From Pirellulaceae bacterium (lineage in GTDB: Bacteria; Planctomycetota; Planctomycetia; Pirellulales; Pirellulaceae): a stretch of 64,000 nucleotides of DNA. Under the pieces are notes generated by a model. The model saw nothing but the letters and a program-made list of their open reading frames with translations, was not told where the DNA came from and did not search any database. Below are positions 1-8,881 of the stretch, piece after piece. Position numbers and translations under genes: made by a program. Positions within the stretch are counted from its first letter, which is position 1. Every line of letters starts with the position of its first letter. The stretch spans positions 399,621 to 463,620 of the forward strand of contig JAHBXS010000002.1 of assembly GCA_019636375.1 (NCBI GenBank), written 5' to 3'.

Positions 1-2204
1 GCGTAGTCGATCGAATTGCCCTTGATTCGAGAAAATTCTGCGTGAAGCACTTGATCGAAATCGGCCTGACCGACGCGACTCCCAATCGCGTCAAGGTGCG
101 CCGCGATCCCCGGCTCGTAGCGTCGCAAAGCGTCCAGAACCGTCGCCGCTCGCCAAACGAAAATTCCTGAGTTCCAATAAAAGCCCTGTGCGTCGAGGAA
201 CTGCTGAGCAGTCTCCTTGTTCGGCTTTTCGCAAAAACGTTTTACTTGAAAGGCGGGCATGGCTCCGGAAATCGCTGCCTCCGCGTCTCGTTCGATGTAA
301 CCATAGACTTCGGCTGGGTACGTCGGACGAATTCCAAAGGTGACAATGCGCGTCGGGTCTTCGTCGACCAATTGATGAGCATATCGCAAGGCATCTTGAA
401 AACGCTCCGTCGGTCGAATCACATGATCGGCAGGCATGACCGTCAACGTCGCATCGGCAGCCTGCGCGGCACTCAGATGAGCGGCAAGCCCCACACACGG
501 CGCCGTGTCTCGTTTGCACGGTTCGCCAAGGATGGCAGAATCGGGAAGCTCCGGGAGTTGTTCGCGAATTTGATCAACAAGAGCCTGGTTGGAGACAATC
601 AACAGGTCTTGGGGGGCACACAGTCCCCGCACGCGATCGACGGTCGCTTGTAACATCGTTCGATCACCGACGAGGTTCAGCAGTTGTTTCGGATAATTTT
701 TTCGGCTGGCGGGCCAAAACCGAGTCCCAGCCCCTCCGGCCATGATGGCCACATGGAAGGGAGAGCGAGCCGTGGGTGTTCGCAAGTTTCGTTCGGTCAA
801 ATATTGGGACATTCGTATCTCTAGCGAAGTTTGCGTGCGTTCACGTAACTGGTCTTCGTCTACAGCAAAGGACGGGTCAATTTCAACGACAACTCCGGGA
901 TCGATTTTCACGCCGCAGTTTTTCAGCCAACCGGTATGCAAATCGACGATGGCCTGCCGAACCCATTCGGGTGATTCCGTGGCGGCTCCTGACGCATTTT
1001 TTAGAGCTGCAAATCCCTCGCGTTGCTCGACTTCGCAAACCAAAGCCCGTTCGGCAAACGGGAGCAGATCAAAGACAAATTGCTCGAACTTGATGGCGTT
1101 GTTTTCCGTCGGCGAGACGCAATCTCCCGCAGAATCAATGTGGGAGACTTTTTTCTCAGCGCGATGAAACGGCAGGCTCTCCGTATGCAGAACCGCCCGC
1201 AACAAAAACTTCAAGTCGAATAGATGAACGGCGATGTTTCCGGCCCAGAGTTTGAGACTTCTGTCTGGGTTTGTGAGATGAGCCAGCGTGTCGGGCAACT
1301 CGCTGTATTCGATGATCTTCAGGCGGCCCCCTTGAGACACGACGTTGCCGACCTTTTGCAAGGGATGCGATTTTCGCACGACTTGGGTCGTGACTTCAGA
1401 CTGCTCTAACAAGTGAAACCCAACTAGCACCGGATGGCAGACTTGCAACAAAGGGTTATCGATTTGCCCGTAGAAAATCGTCTCGATCCCGCGTCGCTGC
1501 ATATCGTCTAACAAACCGGCGCGATGCAAACCGCGCAGAACTCCCCCGTGTCCATCGGGGCTGGTCGAGAGGCGATACTTTTCGGCCAACAAGACTCGTC
1601 CGCTGCCGATCTCGACCACCGGCATCATCCCTTGGCTAAAGACCCGGATGTCCTCCAGTGGATAGCCGAACCACTCGTTTCGCTCCAAAAAGTCACGAAT
1701 TTCATCATCGGTTTCCGGATTCGACATGATGTAAATCGGAATCCGCGTGTTGAATTGCCGCGCGCGAGCGTGAGCGTGTTCGATCATGATTTGGAATAAC
1801 GAGCGCCCGCTGAGAGGGCCGATGGGATAGAGCCCTTTCGGGTGCTCGAAACCCAAGCGACTCCCCTGCCCTCCCGCCGTCAGCACAAACGCGACCTTGC
1901 CTGCTTGCAACGCCGCCGCTCCTGCTGCAATCGCCGCCGCGCGTCGATGCGGATCGGCGGCTTCGGCAATCGTCACCGCCTTGGGGGGCTCAATTTCTGC
2001 AAACGCATCATCGCTCAATTCATCTGAAGCGTGGCTCCCAATCAAGTCATCGATTTCATCCCAATCAACATTTGAAATTTGGGCAGCAAGATCGTCTTGT
2101 TGGCTAGGACTCAATTCATGCCAAAAACGCAACAAGTGCTGTTGGCCGTGCGGGGCCAGGAGTTGCTCCAAAAGTTGTTGGCGATTAATTGATGAGACGC
2201 TCAT
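1..2204 (-). CDS. Fused UDP-sugar pyrophosphorylase / mannose-1-phosphate guanylyltransferase (3' end beyond window)
   Basis: One reading frame opens at ATG 2204 and stays open past the left edge, giving at least 734 codons. Residues about 1-445 are a UDPGP-type uridylyltransferase with the nucleotide loop LTAGGQGSRLGFEHPKG near residue 108, a family that makes UDP-glucose or UDP-GlcNAc from UTP and sugar-1-phosphate. After a linker (residues about 446-482, ending near TARSPFHVA) comes a second nucleotidyltransferase loop, IMAGGAGTRFWPASRKNYPK, typical of GDP-mannose pyrophosphorylase (ManC). I read the junction codon by codon (positions 813-902) and found no stop. An internal ATG at 812 could start a separate ManC, but the upstream frame runs straight through it. 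Both halves supply activated sugars for cell-envelope polysaccharide. The gene follows metK after a terminator, so it is probably transcribed alone. The domain calls are firm; the fusion is firm as sequence but could reflect a single sequencing error. Confidence 0.8.
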   Translation of the reverse strand, partial: MSVSSINRQQLLEQLLAPHGQQHLLRFWHELSPSQQDDLAAQISNVDWDEIDDLIGSHASDELSDDAFAEIEPPKAVTIAEAADPHRRAAAIAAGAAALQAGKVAFVLTAGGQGSRLGFEHPKGLYPIGPLSGRSLFQIMIEHAHARARQFNTRIPIYIMSNPETDDEIRDFLERNEWFGYPLEDIRVFSQGMMPVVEIGSGRVLLAEKYRLSTSPDGHGGVLRGLHRAGLLDDMQRRGIETIFYGQIDNPLLQVCHPVLVGFHLLEQSEVTTQVVRKSHPLQKVGNVVSQGGRLKIIEYSELPDTLAHLTNPDRSLKLWAGNIAVHLFDLKFLLRAVLHTESLPFHRAEKKVSHIDSAGDCVSPTENNAIKFEQFVFDLLPFAERALVCEVEQREGFAALKNASGAATESPEWVRQAIVDLHTGWLKNCGVKIDPGVVVEIDPSFAVDEDQLRERTQTSLEIRMSQYLTERNLRTPTARSPFHVAIMAGGAGTRFWPASRKNYPKQLLNLVGDRTMLQATVDRVRGLCAPQDLLIVSNQALVDQIREQLPELPDSAILGEPCKRDTAPCVGLAAHLSAAQAADATLTVMPADHVIRPTERFQDALRYAHQLVDEDPTRIVTFGIRPTYPAEVYGYIERDAEAAISGAMPAFQVKRFCEKPNKETAQQFLDAQGFYWNSGIFVWRAATVLDALRRYEPGIAAHLDAIGSRVGQADFDQVLHAEFSRIKGNSIDY

Positions 2205-2370
2205 GAACGATCCTTGATCAACGGGGAACGCTGGAAAGTGCTATCAGGTCTTGAGAGCTGATTTTTGTTCGTGAGATTGCATTTCCTAAGTCTACAAGTT
2301 AACCGATTCCAGTTGAGATTCCCAATAGCAAATCGATTCGTTGCGTCTCCCATAAGGCATTCTCGGCGAA

Positions 2371-2420
2371 TAAAAACAAAAAAGGCGTTGAAGCGGAAAC
2401 TTGCCTCAACGCCCGTTTTT
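2371..2420 (-). terminator. Rho-independent terminator downstream of metK
   Basis: An 8-bp perfect stem (GGCGTTGA 2384-2391 with TCAACGCC 2406-2413) is followed on the minus strand by TTTTTTGTTTTT and on the plus strand by GTTTTT. It sits 36 bp after the metK stop codon, so it most likely ends the metK transcript. The loop is long (14 nt). Confidence 0.75.
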
Positions 2421-2448
2421 ATGAAGTTGTCTGAGCGGCCTGAAACAT

Positions 2449-3708
2449 TTACTTGGCTTGAGCGGCCAATTTTTTCGCCAGTGTCGTGTTTTCCCAGGTG
2501 AAATCGGCACCCTCGCGTCCGAAGTGACCGCCATGGGCTGTCTGACGGAAGATCGGGCGTCGCAGTTTGAGCGTCTCGATAATCCCCTTGGGGGTCAGGT
2601 CAAAATTCTTGCGAATCAACTCGACCAACACCGACTCGGCAACCTTTGCGGTCCCCTCGGTATTTACCCAAATATTCAGCGGATCGGGGTAGCCAATCGC
2701 GTAGCTCAATTGAACTTCGCAGCGACTTGCCAGCCCGGAAGCCACGATATTCTTGGCGATGAAGCGTGCCATATAGGCTGCCGAGCGGTCGACCTTGGTC
2801 GCGTCTTTGCCGCTGAAGGCTCCGCCCCCGTGACGACCACGTCCACCGTAGGTATCGACGATGATCTTGCGGCCTGTCAAACCGCAGTCGCCGTGAGGCC
2901 CACCCACGAGGAAGCAACCGGTCGGGTTGATATGGCAAGGAATATCGGTGCTCTTCAGTTTTGGTTTACGGCCCGGAGTCACGGCGATCAAATCCCCTTT
3001 GATCAAATCCTTGCGTTCCTTTTCCAACACAGGGCGGATGATCTTGTTGATGATTTCTTCGCGGGCTTCGTCAGTAAAGTAGTCTTGGCCCTTAATTTTC
3101 TTCATCACGGATTGGTCGTGTTGGGTACTCAAGACGACGGTATGAATACGGTTGGGTGTACCGTCCGCGTTGTATTCGACCGTAACTTGACTCTTGGCGT
3201 CTGGTCGGAGCCAAGCCAACTTTTTCGACCGTCGCAAATTCGCATGATGATCGAGCAGGCGATGCGAAAGGTGAATTGGCAGCGGCATCAAGCTCTTCGT
3301 TTCATCACAGGCAAAACCAAACATCATTCCTTGGTCCCCTGCCCCGCCCGTGTCGACGCCCTGGCTGATGTGTGGCGACTGGGAGTGGATTCGGCAATCG
3401 ACCTGGATACGGTCGGCGGTGAATCCGATTTCGTCTTTTTCTTGTTCGTCGCGCCCAACATAACCGATGTCAGTGACGACTTCGCGAACAATTTTGTCGA
3501 CGACCTGACGAGTCAACGGAGCCTTGGTGGTGATTTCACCAGCACAGACGACGAGATCAGTTGTCACCAAGGTTTCGCAGGCAACTCGGCTGAGGGGGTC
3601 ATGCTTGAGGCAGAAGTCGAGAACGGCATCGCTGATTTGGTCGCTGACCTTATCGGGGTGCCCCATACTGACCGATTCACTAGTAAACAAATAATTGCCG
3701 CTGGACAC
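2449..3708 (-). CDS. metK: S-adenosylmethionine synthetase
   Basis: This 419-residue cytosolic enzyme condenses methionine and ATP to S-adenosylmethionine. Family motifs are intact: [15 protein letters not shown] at the N-terminus, [15 protein letters not shown] near residue 120 (ATP-binding hexapeptide GAGDQG) and the glycine-rich [19 protein letters not shown] near residue 300. It is slightly longer than the usual 380-400 residues. The start is GTG at 3708, supported by AGGAG a few bases upstream; no in-frame ATG lies nearby. It is flanked by terminators on both sides and has its own promoter-like sequence, so it appears monocistronic. A 421-codon frame on the opposite strand is a shadow of this gene. 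Confidence 0.98.
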   Translation of the reverse strand: MSSGNYLFTSESVSMGHPDKVSDQISDAVLDFCLKHDPLSRVACETLVTTDLVVCAGEITTKAPLTRQVVDKIVREVVTDIGYVGRDEQEKDEIGFTADRIQVDCRIHSQSPHISQGVDTGGAGDQGMMFGFACDETKSLMPLPIHLSHRLLDHHANLRRSKKLAWLRPDAKSQVTVEYNADGTPNRIHTVVLSTQHDQSVMKKIKGQDYFTDEAREEIINKIIRPVLEKERKDLIKGDLIAVTPGRKPKLKSTDIPCHINPTGCFLVGGPHGDCGLTGRKIIVDTYGGRGRHGGGAFSGKDATKVDRSAAYMARFIAKNIVASGLASRCEVQLSYAIGYPDPLNIWVNTEGTAKVAESVLVELIRKNFDLTPKGIIETLKLRRPIFRQTAHGGHFGREGADFTWENTTLAKKLAAQAK

Positions 3709-3775
3709 GAAGGACTCCTATAGTTACTGAAAAACTGTATTGCTCTCTTGTGGGAGATATTGCTTAGACCGTCCT

Positions 3776-3805
3776 ATGATAACTTGGGACAAGCCTTTAT
3801 CTCAA
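3776..3805 (-). promoter_or_regulatory. Sigma70-like promoter for metK
   Basis: On the minus strand TTGAGA (3805-3800) and TATCAT (3781-3776) are separated by 18 bp, about 70 bp upstream of the metK start codon. This fits a housekeeping promoter by sequence alone. I looked for a SAM riboswitch fold in the short leader and did not recognise one. Confidence 0.45.
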
Positions 3806-3811
3806 CCCGCC

Positions 3812-3843
3812 ACAAAAACGCCGCACTTTTTGGGCGTTTTTGT
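3812..3843 (-). terminator. Terminator after the ABC exporter gene
   Basis: A perfect 11-bp inverted repeat (ACAAAAACGCC at 3812-3822, GGCGTTTTTGT at 3833-3843) with a 10-nt loop lies between the ABC exporter stop and the metK promoter. The T-run sits inside the 3' arm in both orientations, so it could act on either strand. Confidence 0.65.
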
Positions 3844-3936
3844 AAGACTCAAGCCGCTATGCGGTGAGGACGGGGGCCCTTGTAAAATTGGGCTTGAGCG
3901 GTGATTGCCAACGCAAACCTTGCGCAGAATTGCGAC

Positions 3937-5919
3937 TTAGGCCGCCTTGTGAAACAAGAATCGGAAGACATCCGAATGCTCGCGGGCTTCTTCGGTCGGA
4001 CCGTCAAAAACGACTTCGCCAGCTTCCATGATCAAGATGCGATCCGTTAATTTTAACGACGTGACACGATGGGTCACCACAAACGTTGTTCGCGAACGAA
4101 TGAAATGAGCCAATCCCTCGTGCAAGACCGTTTCGGTTTTACCGTCGATTTGACTGGTCGCCTCATCAAGGATCAATATCTGCGGATTGGCCAGAACCGC
4201 GCGGGCAAGGGCGACTCGTTGACGTTGTCCCGACGAAAGTTGGCGACCGTTGTCTCCCACTTGGGTTTCGAAACCACGCGGCATGGTCTTGACGAATGCG
4301 GTGACCATCGCCAGATCGGCGGCCGCTTTAATATCTTCGTCAGTCGCCGTCTTGGACCCGTAGGCAATATTTTGCCAGATGGTTCCCTTAAATAGGCAAG
4401 CGTCTTGAGTGACCCACGCGATTTGTCGGCGAAGTTTCCGAGGATGTACATCCCGGATATCGACACCATCGATGAGAATTTCCCCTTGTTGAACATCGTA
4501 AAAACGTGCCAACAAATTCATCAGCGTTGACTTGCCGCATCCATTCCCGCCCACGATTGCGACGGCTTGACCAAACGGCACCGAAAACGAAACCCCTTTG
4601 ACAACCTGATTTTTGGGCTGGTACCCAAAGGCAACGTTTTTGAACTCGATTAATTCAGTGTGAATCGGTACCGGCTTTTGTTCTACGCGGGCTACAACTT
4701 GCGGTTCAACATCGTAGGTCTTTAGCAGACTTTCGGCCACAAGACCTCCTCGGATGAGTTGATTAATAACCTCACTCATTTTTCGAGCTGGGTCACTGGC
4801 TCCGGCGAGCATCGTAAAGAACAGCAACAATTGACCTGGCGAAAGAGGTCGGTCCGAGATTTTGAAGTTGAATATGTGTGTCTCTTGATTGAGAACGAGA
4901 TACGCTCCTGCGAGAATCGCCATCGCAATTGCAATGATACTCAAGAGTTCCGTGATCGGGCGGATTAGTGAATCGAAAAACGCAATCTTTTGCGAAATTC
5001 GGTACAAGCTCTGAGCGTTCCCTTTAAAACGTCGCCGCTCGGACGTCTCGCGATTGAAAATCCGTACGGTTTTTAGCGCTCCGAGAGTTTCCATGAGTGT
5101 CTGAAAGACATGCGACATTCCCTCGATCTCGCGGGCTGTTGAGCGTTTCATGCTTTTTGTGAGCCGACGAATCACCAAGGCCCCGGCAGGTAGCGTTGCC
5201 AACGAAATCAAAAGCAGCGGAAACGAAATCCAGGCGGCCCAGGCGAGACAGGCAATCATCTTCAGCGGCTCGCGAATTAATCGCCCGTAAAAGGCTTGCA
5301 GTCCCGCACTAATCATCAACATATTATGCGAAAGATGGGTCATAATATTCGACGTGCCCAGTGTATCGACACGTTGCTGGTCCATCTCAAGCGCCTTGCG
5401 ATAGTAAACCCGCCGCAAGTCGGCGACCGTTCGATTGGCGACGCGTGCGACGAGGTAAGTGCTGATGATTAGCAAGACTCCCTTGATCAGTGACGTACTG
5501 ACCAACCACGCCAAAGCGAACACGAGTGTCTTGAAGGGGGTCGCTGGGGAATACGTCTCGATATATGGTTTCGCCCAAACGTACCAAGCTAGCGCTTTTG
5601 TTTCTGCCTCAATGCGACGAGTGCTCTTGTCGATGCGGGCTTGGTTGCTCACCAATTCTGCGCCCGTCAAGTTCGCTTGCTCCTGCCACAGGATTGCGAC
5701 CTCTTGCTCAAGGTTTTCGATCGTCGTCTCAGACTTGGAAATTTCACGCACAACCCAAGATTGCGCCGTTTGCCCATCCAGAACAACTTCGACGACGGGA
5801 TAGACCGTCGTCATACTCGCACCCCACAAGATGGCTATCAAAAGGGATGCGATGGTCGCACCAGCAATCGACCATTTGTAACGCAAGGCGTGATAGACAA
5901 TTCGAAAAAACGGCTTCAT
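3937..5919 (-). CDS. MsbA-like ABC exporter (fused permease and ATPase)
   Basis: This 660-residue half-transporter has an N-terminal transmembrane domain with the first helix near residues 15-40, a charged, probably extracytoplasmic coiled stretch (residues about 55-100, rich in E, Q and K) and further helices to about residue 380. The C-terminal ATPase has Walker A VGGNGCGKST (about residue 455), signature LSSGQRQRVALARA (about 560), Walker B ILILDEATSQID (about 585) and the H-loop in VVTHRVTS. Homodimers of this type export lipids or lipid-linked sugars; the neighbours (a glycosyltransferase-methyltransferase, waaA, sugar nucleotide synthesis) make a lipid A or glycolipid substrate plausible, but the substrate is inference. 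The loop between helices 1 and 2 is longer than in MsbA. Confidence 0.9.
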   Translation of the reverse strand: MKPFFRIVYHALRYKWSIAGATIASLLIAILWGASMTTVYPVVEVVLDGQTAQSWVVREISKSETTIENLEQEVAILWQEQANLTGAELVSNQARIDKSTRRIEAETKALAWYVWAKPYIETYSPATPFKTLVFALAWLVSTSLIKGVLLIISTYLVARVANRTVADLRRVYYRKALEMDQQRVDTLGTSNIMTHLSHNMLMISAGLQAFYGRLIREPLKMIACLAWAAWISFPLLLISLATLPAGALVIRRLTKSMKRSTAREIEGMSHVFQTLMETLGALKTVRIFNRETSERRRFKGNAQSLYRISQKIAFFDSLIRPITELLSIIAIAMAILAGAYLVLNQETHIFNFKISDRPLSPGQLLLFFTMLAGASDPARKMSEVINQLIRGGLVAESLLKTYDVEPQVVARVEQKPVPIHTELIEFKNVAFGYQPKNQVVKGVSFSVPFGQAVAIVGGNGCGKSTLMNLLARFYDVQQGEILIDGVDIRDVHPRKLRRQIAWVTQDACLFKGTIWQNIAYGSKTATDEDIKAAADLAMVTAFVKTMPRGFETQVGDNGRQLSSGQRQRVALARAVLANPQILILDEATSQIDGKTETVLHEGLAHFIRSRTTFVVTHRVTSLKLTDRILIMEAGEVVFDGPTEEAREHSDVFRFLFHKAA

Positions 5920-6072
5920 AAATTGGGGTCAATTAACGCTTTGTTGGTTTTTGAGTCGAGCTTCAGACGAAATCCGAGCACACTTATTAATTCGGCATGC
6001 GCCCGAACCGCAAACGGGACTCTTCAAAATGGAGTCATTAATGATGGGTTTCGTCATTTTCAATTCACGGAT

Positions 6073-8655
6073 TTAGGCAGCTTTCCTTGCACGCACAAGC
6101 TCGCTACGCACAAACACCGAGTCCTTCTGTTCCAAGCGACCCGTGACTGGATCGCGCCATCCTTCCATTTCGTCAATCATCGTGAATCCTAGTTGATCCA
6201 TGAAGTCCAACATCTCTCGATAGGTTTTCGCCTGCGGATGTTCGCGTTCGATCGTCAGTTCCAAAATGACGGCATCCACGTGATCGCGGATAAATTGCTT
6301 GCCACCATTCAAAACGAGATGCTCGGCATATTGAACGTCGATTTTCAAAAGAGTCCTGCCTTTTAAGCCCCGACGACGCGCGAGTTCGTCCAGGGTCAAA
6401 ACCTCGACCTTCGTCGTTTCAGCCGTTCGGGTCTTTTCATCGGCCATTAAAAGCGAGGTTCCATACAAGTCTTCGGAGACCAATATCTCCGTTTCACCGC
6501 AACTGTCACTCAGGGCAGATTCGACAAGTTCCGCGTTGGGAAGTGAGCGCAAGTAGTAGCTTCGCGATCCATGATCGTAACGCGACATCATGGGATCGAC
6601 CATGACAAACTTCGCATTTGGGAAAATTGATGCCGCAGTCCAAGACCAGACGCCAGTCGAGGCCCCCACATCGATCACCATTTCAGGCGAAAAGTTTTGG
6701 AGTTTCAAACGATTGAGCATCTGCCACGTTTCGCGGAAACTCCAGTGGACGGTGGTCGGTGGTTCGGGATCAAAGAAGCAGGAAAACTCTCCTGGTTTAG
6801 CGGGAAATAAAGCTTCAAATCGTGTATCGGCTGGCTTGCCTAATTGGAGCGACTTCCAAGCCCATTCCCCTACATCGTTAGCCTTAAACGATTCAGCGAT
6901 TTCGGCGGCCCGCTGTCGGATCGATACTTGCCGGTCACCTTGACAAATCTCACGTACCGCTTGCCGCAATTTTTCTCCATCGTATGAAACTGTTGTTCCC
7001 AGGTCGAACCGACTGATGAACTTTGATGCGGCTGTGTCGGGGCTGCCAACAGCAATCAACGGCAACTGGGCAGTCGCAATCATAAATGTTAAGCGGCTCG
7101 GCAAACTCAACCGCGCGATACCTTCCCTTTCTTCCTGGCCGTTCAATTCACTCGATGGCATAATGGCAAAGGGACGACATCGCAGCTCGTCTACTAAGTC
7201 TTGACCCCAAAGTGGCGGATGTAAATGGATACCGTCTTCGGCCAAATCCTGGGTCGAGTCCTTGAGCCAAACGGCTTCGGGATTATTGCTGTACCAGTCT
7301 AATTGCAGGCCACTTTCGCGGATCGTGTTGCGTAATTTTTCCAACCAAACTCGGTCCCATACATTTCCGATGAGAATCCCCCTGGGGATGGGCAGTTCGT
7401 CGGCCCGACTGCTCTTTCGGCGACCTAATTTATTCCAAGTCGAGTGTAGCTTTTGAAGCCATGTTTTAGCCATAGCTGGAACATCGTCCTTCGAAGAGTT
7501 ACTTTGATCAACCGTTGCAATCAAAGCTTCAGGAACGAGATGACCGGGAACAATCGGCGGTAACAACCAAGCTCTTTTGCCGAGCATTTGTTCATACGCT
7601 TGTCGCATTTCAGGTGAAATCACGGCCACAAAATCCGACTTCTCAAATGCCTCGGCACACAGCTCTTGGGGAATTTCGGTCCCGAAAACGCAATTGTCAT
7701 CCATGATATGCAGCAGAATTTTCGTGCCGAACAGGTCATGCAAGGCCAAGGCGATCAAGAGGTCTGATTTGAAGTAGGGAACGATGTAGCCCTCGGCGGG
7801 AAGTGCCGCTGCAAACCACGTATAGACGTGATCATAAATCTCCGCTCGACTCATCGATTGTTTCGGCAGGTAGTGATGCACTCGTGAAGGGACACGATCA
7901 TCGTTATAGCAACGCACTGAATTGACTGTGGCGACATTGCTGAAATCTTGGATCAGATACTGAATCAACAGGCCCACACCATGTCGTGAATTGATTTCAT
8001 AAGGGGCGACCACTACCCGCTTGCAGTTCGGATGAGTCTCCGGGGTTCGACCGGCCGAAACCGCTTCAATTTGCGGGATGCGAATTTGCCAAATGGGCAA
8101 GGTCGGTTCGGGCGTCTTCGAGCCAAACCAACTTCGTTTCTTGGAAGGCCCCGACTGGCTCTGTGATTGGCTTCGGTCAAACTTTAAAATTTGTGGGGAA
8201 TGAGACGACTCGGCATCGAACGCCTTGACGCTGCAAATTGGCATCCCCAAAAGACGGCGTCCATTCTCGGCACGTAATGGTTTGCAACTGATTGTCAAAC
8301 GCTGCTCATACGATGTCGATGCCAATGACGACGAAGCGTGGAACTCGATGATACCATTGGCGACATTGATTGCCGAAGTTGGAATTAGATGGTCGTTCCA
8401 ATGAATTTGATACGAAAAATCGGCCTTCTCGCCGCGCAAACAACCTGTGTCTATCGCCACGCGATAGTCGCCGGGTGCCAAAGCCAAGCGAATCATAGAG
8501 ACTGGTTCCGACCACCGAAACATCCGCCCCGCATGCTGCTCCAACTCGTGAAAGTTAATCAGGCGACTATCTTCAGGTTTCGTGCATTCGAGCGAGAACA
8601 TCTCGCGTGAGGTTTCTTTTGTGCTCATGAGTCCATTCTGAGTTTGGTTGGCCAT
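6073..8655 (-). CDS. Glycosyltransferase / FkbM methyltransferase fusion protein
   Basis: About 860 residues in three parts. Residues 1-160 are a beta-rich segment I do not recognise, followed by a Ser/Gln/Lys linker. Residues about 215-620 resemble a GT-B (GT4-like) glycosyltransferase: the segment opens VVVAPYEINSRHGVGLLIQY and later shows RPFAIMPSSELNGQEEREG and a LPLIAVGSPD stretch where the donor-binding half is expected. The last 223 residues are an FkbM-type SAM-dependent methyltransferase with motif I VIDVGASTGVWSW and the family's LLKIDVQYAEHLVL segment. Such proteins decorate surface glycans, often O-methylating sugars. The start is uncertain: TTG 8667, ATG 8655 (chosen) or ATG 8628 are in frame, none with a clear ribosome site; ATG 8655 lies in a 19-bp perfect palindrome (8647-8665). 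It is surrounded by envelope genes. Confidence 0.75.
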   Translation of the reverse strand: MANQTQNGLMSTKETSREMFSLECTKPEDSRLINFHELEQHAGRMFRWSEPVSMIRLALAPGDYRVAIDTGCLRGEKADFSYQIHWNDHLIPTSAINVANGIIEFHASSSLASTSYEQRLTISCKPLRAENGRRLLGMPICSVKAFDAESSHSPQILKFDRSQSQSQSGPSKKRSWFGSKTPEPTLPIWQIRIPQIEAVSAGRTPETHPNCKRVVVAPYEINSRHGVGLLIQYLIQDFSNVATVNSVRCYNDDRVPSRVHHYLPKQSMSRAEIYDHVYTWFAAALPAEGYIVPYFKSDLLIALALHDLFGTKILLHIMDDNCVFGTEIPQELCAEAFEKSDFVAVISPEMRQAYEQMLGKRAWLLPPIVPGHLVPEALIATVDQSNSSKDDVPAMAKTWLQKLHSTWNKLGRRKSSRADELPIPRGILIGNVWDRVWLEKLRNTIRESGLQLDWYSNNPEAVWLKDSTQDLAEDGIHLHPPLWGQDLVDELRCRPFAIMPSSELNGQEEREGIARLSLPSRLTFMIATAQLPLIAVGSPDTAASKFISRFDLGTTVSYDGEKLRQAVREICQGDRQVSIRQRAAEIAESFKANDVGEWAWKSLQLGKPADTRFEALFPAKPGEFSCFFDPEPPTTVHWSFRETWQMLNRLKLQNFSPEMVIDVGASTGVWSWTAASIFPNAKFVMVDPMMSRYDHGSRSYYLRSLPNAELVESALSDSCGETEILVSEDLYGTSLLMADEKTRTAETTKVEVLTLDELARRRGLKGRTLLKIDVQYAEHLVLNGGKQFIRDHVDAVILELTIEREHPQAKTYREMLDFMDQLGFTMIDEMEGWRDPVTGRLEQKDSVFVRSELVRARKAA

Positions 8656-8881
8656 TATGGCCAACAAATAAAGAAAAAACCTCGCGGTCGCAGCCGCCAG
8701 ATCATTGATGCGTTTTAGGCGTTCGAATAGAGTTTGTTTGCTTAGGTATTACCTTAATCGGCATATCTCTCGCAACCCCTAAACCATTTCCAAACGGCAC
8801 CTTCACCATTGGAAGAGTATTTCTAGGACGTATCGAGCTAGCATGCTAGCGTCATTCAGCTTCGACCGAAGGTCCAGCCGC

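Noticed and set aside
2458-3723. 421-codon frame on the plus strand opposite metK
   Set aside because: It mirrors metK almost exactly, shows no family motif, and metK is unmistakable; it is a codon-bias shadow.
3709-3811. SAM riboswitch in the metK leader
   Set aside because: The leader is only about 70 nt from the promoter-like sequence and I could not see a known SAM riboswitch core.
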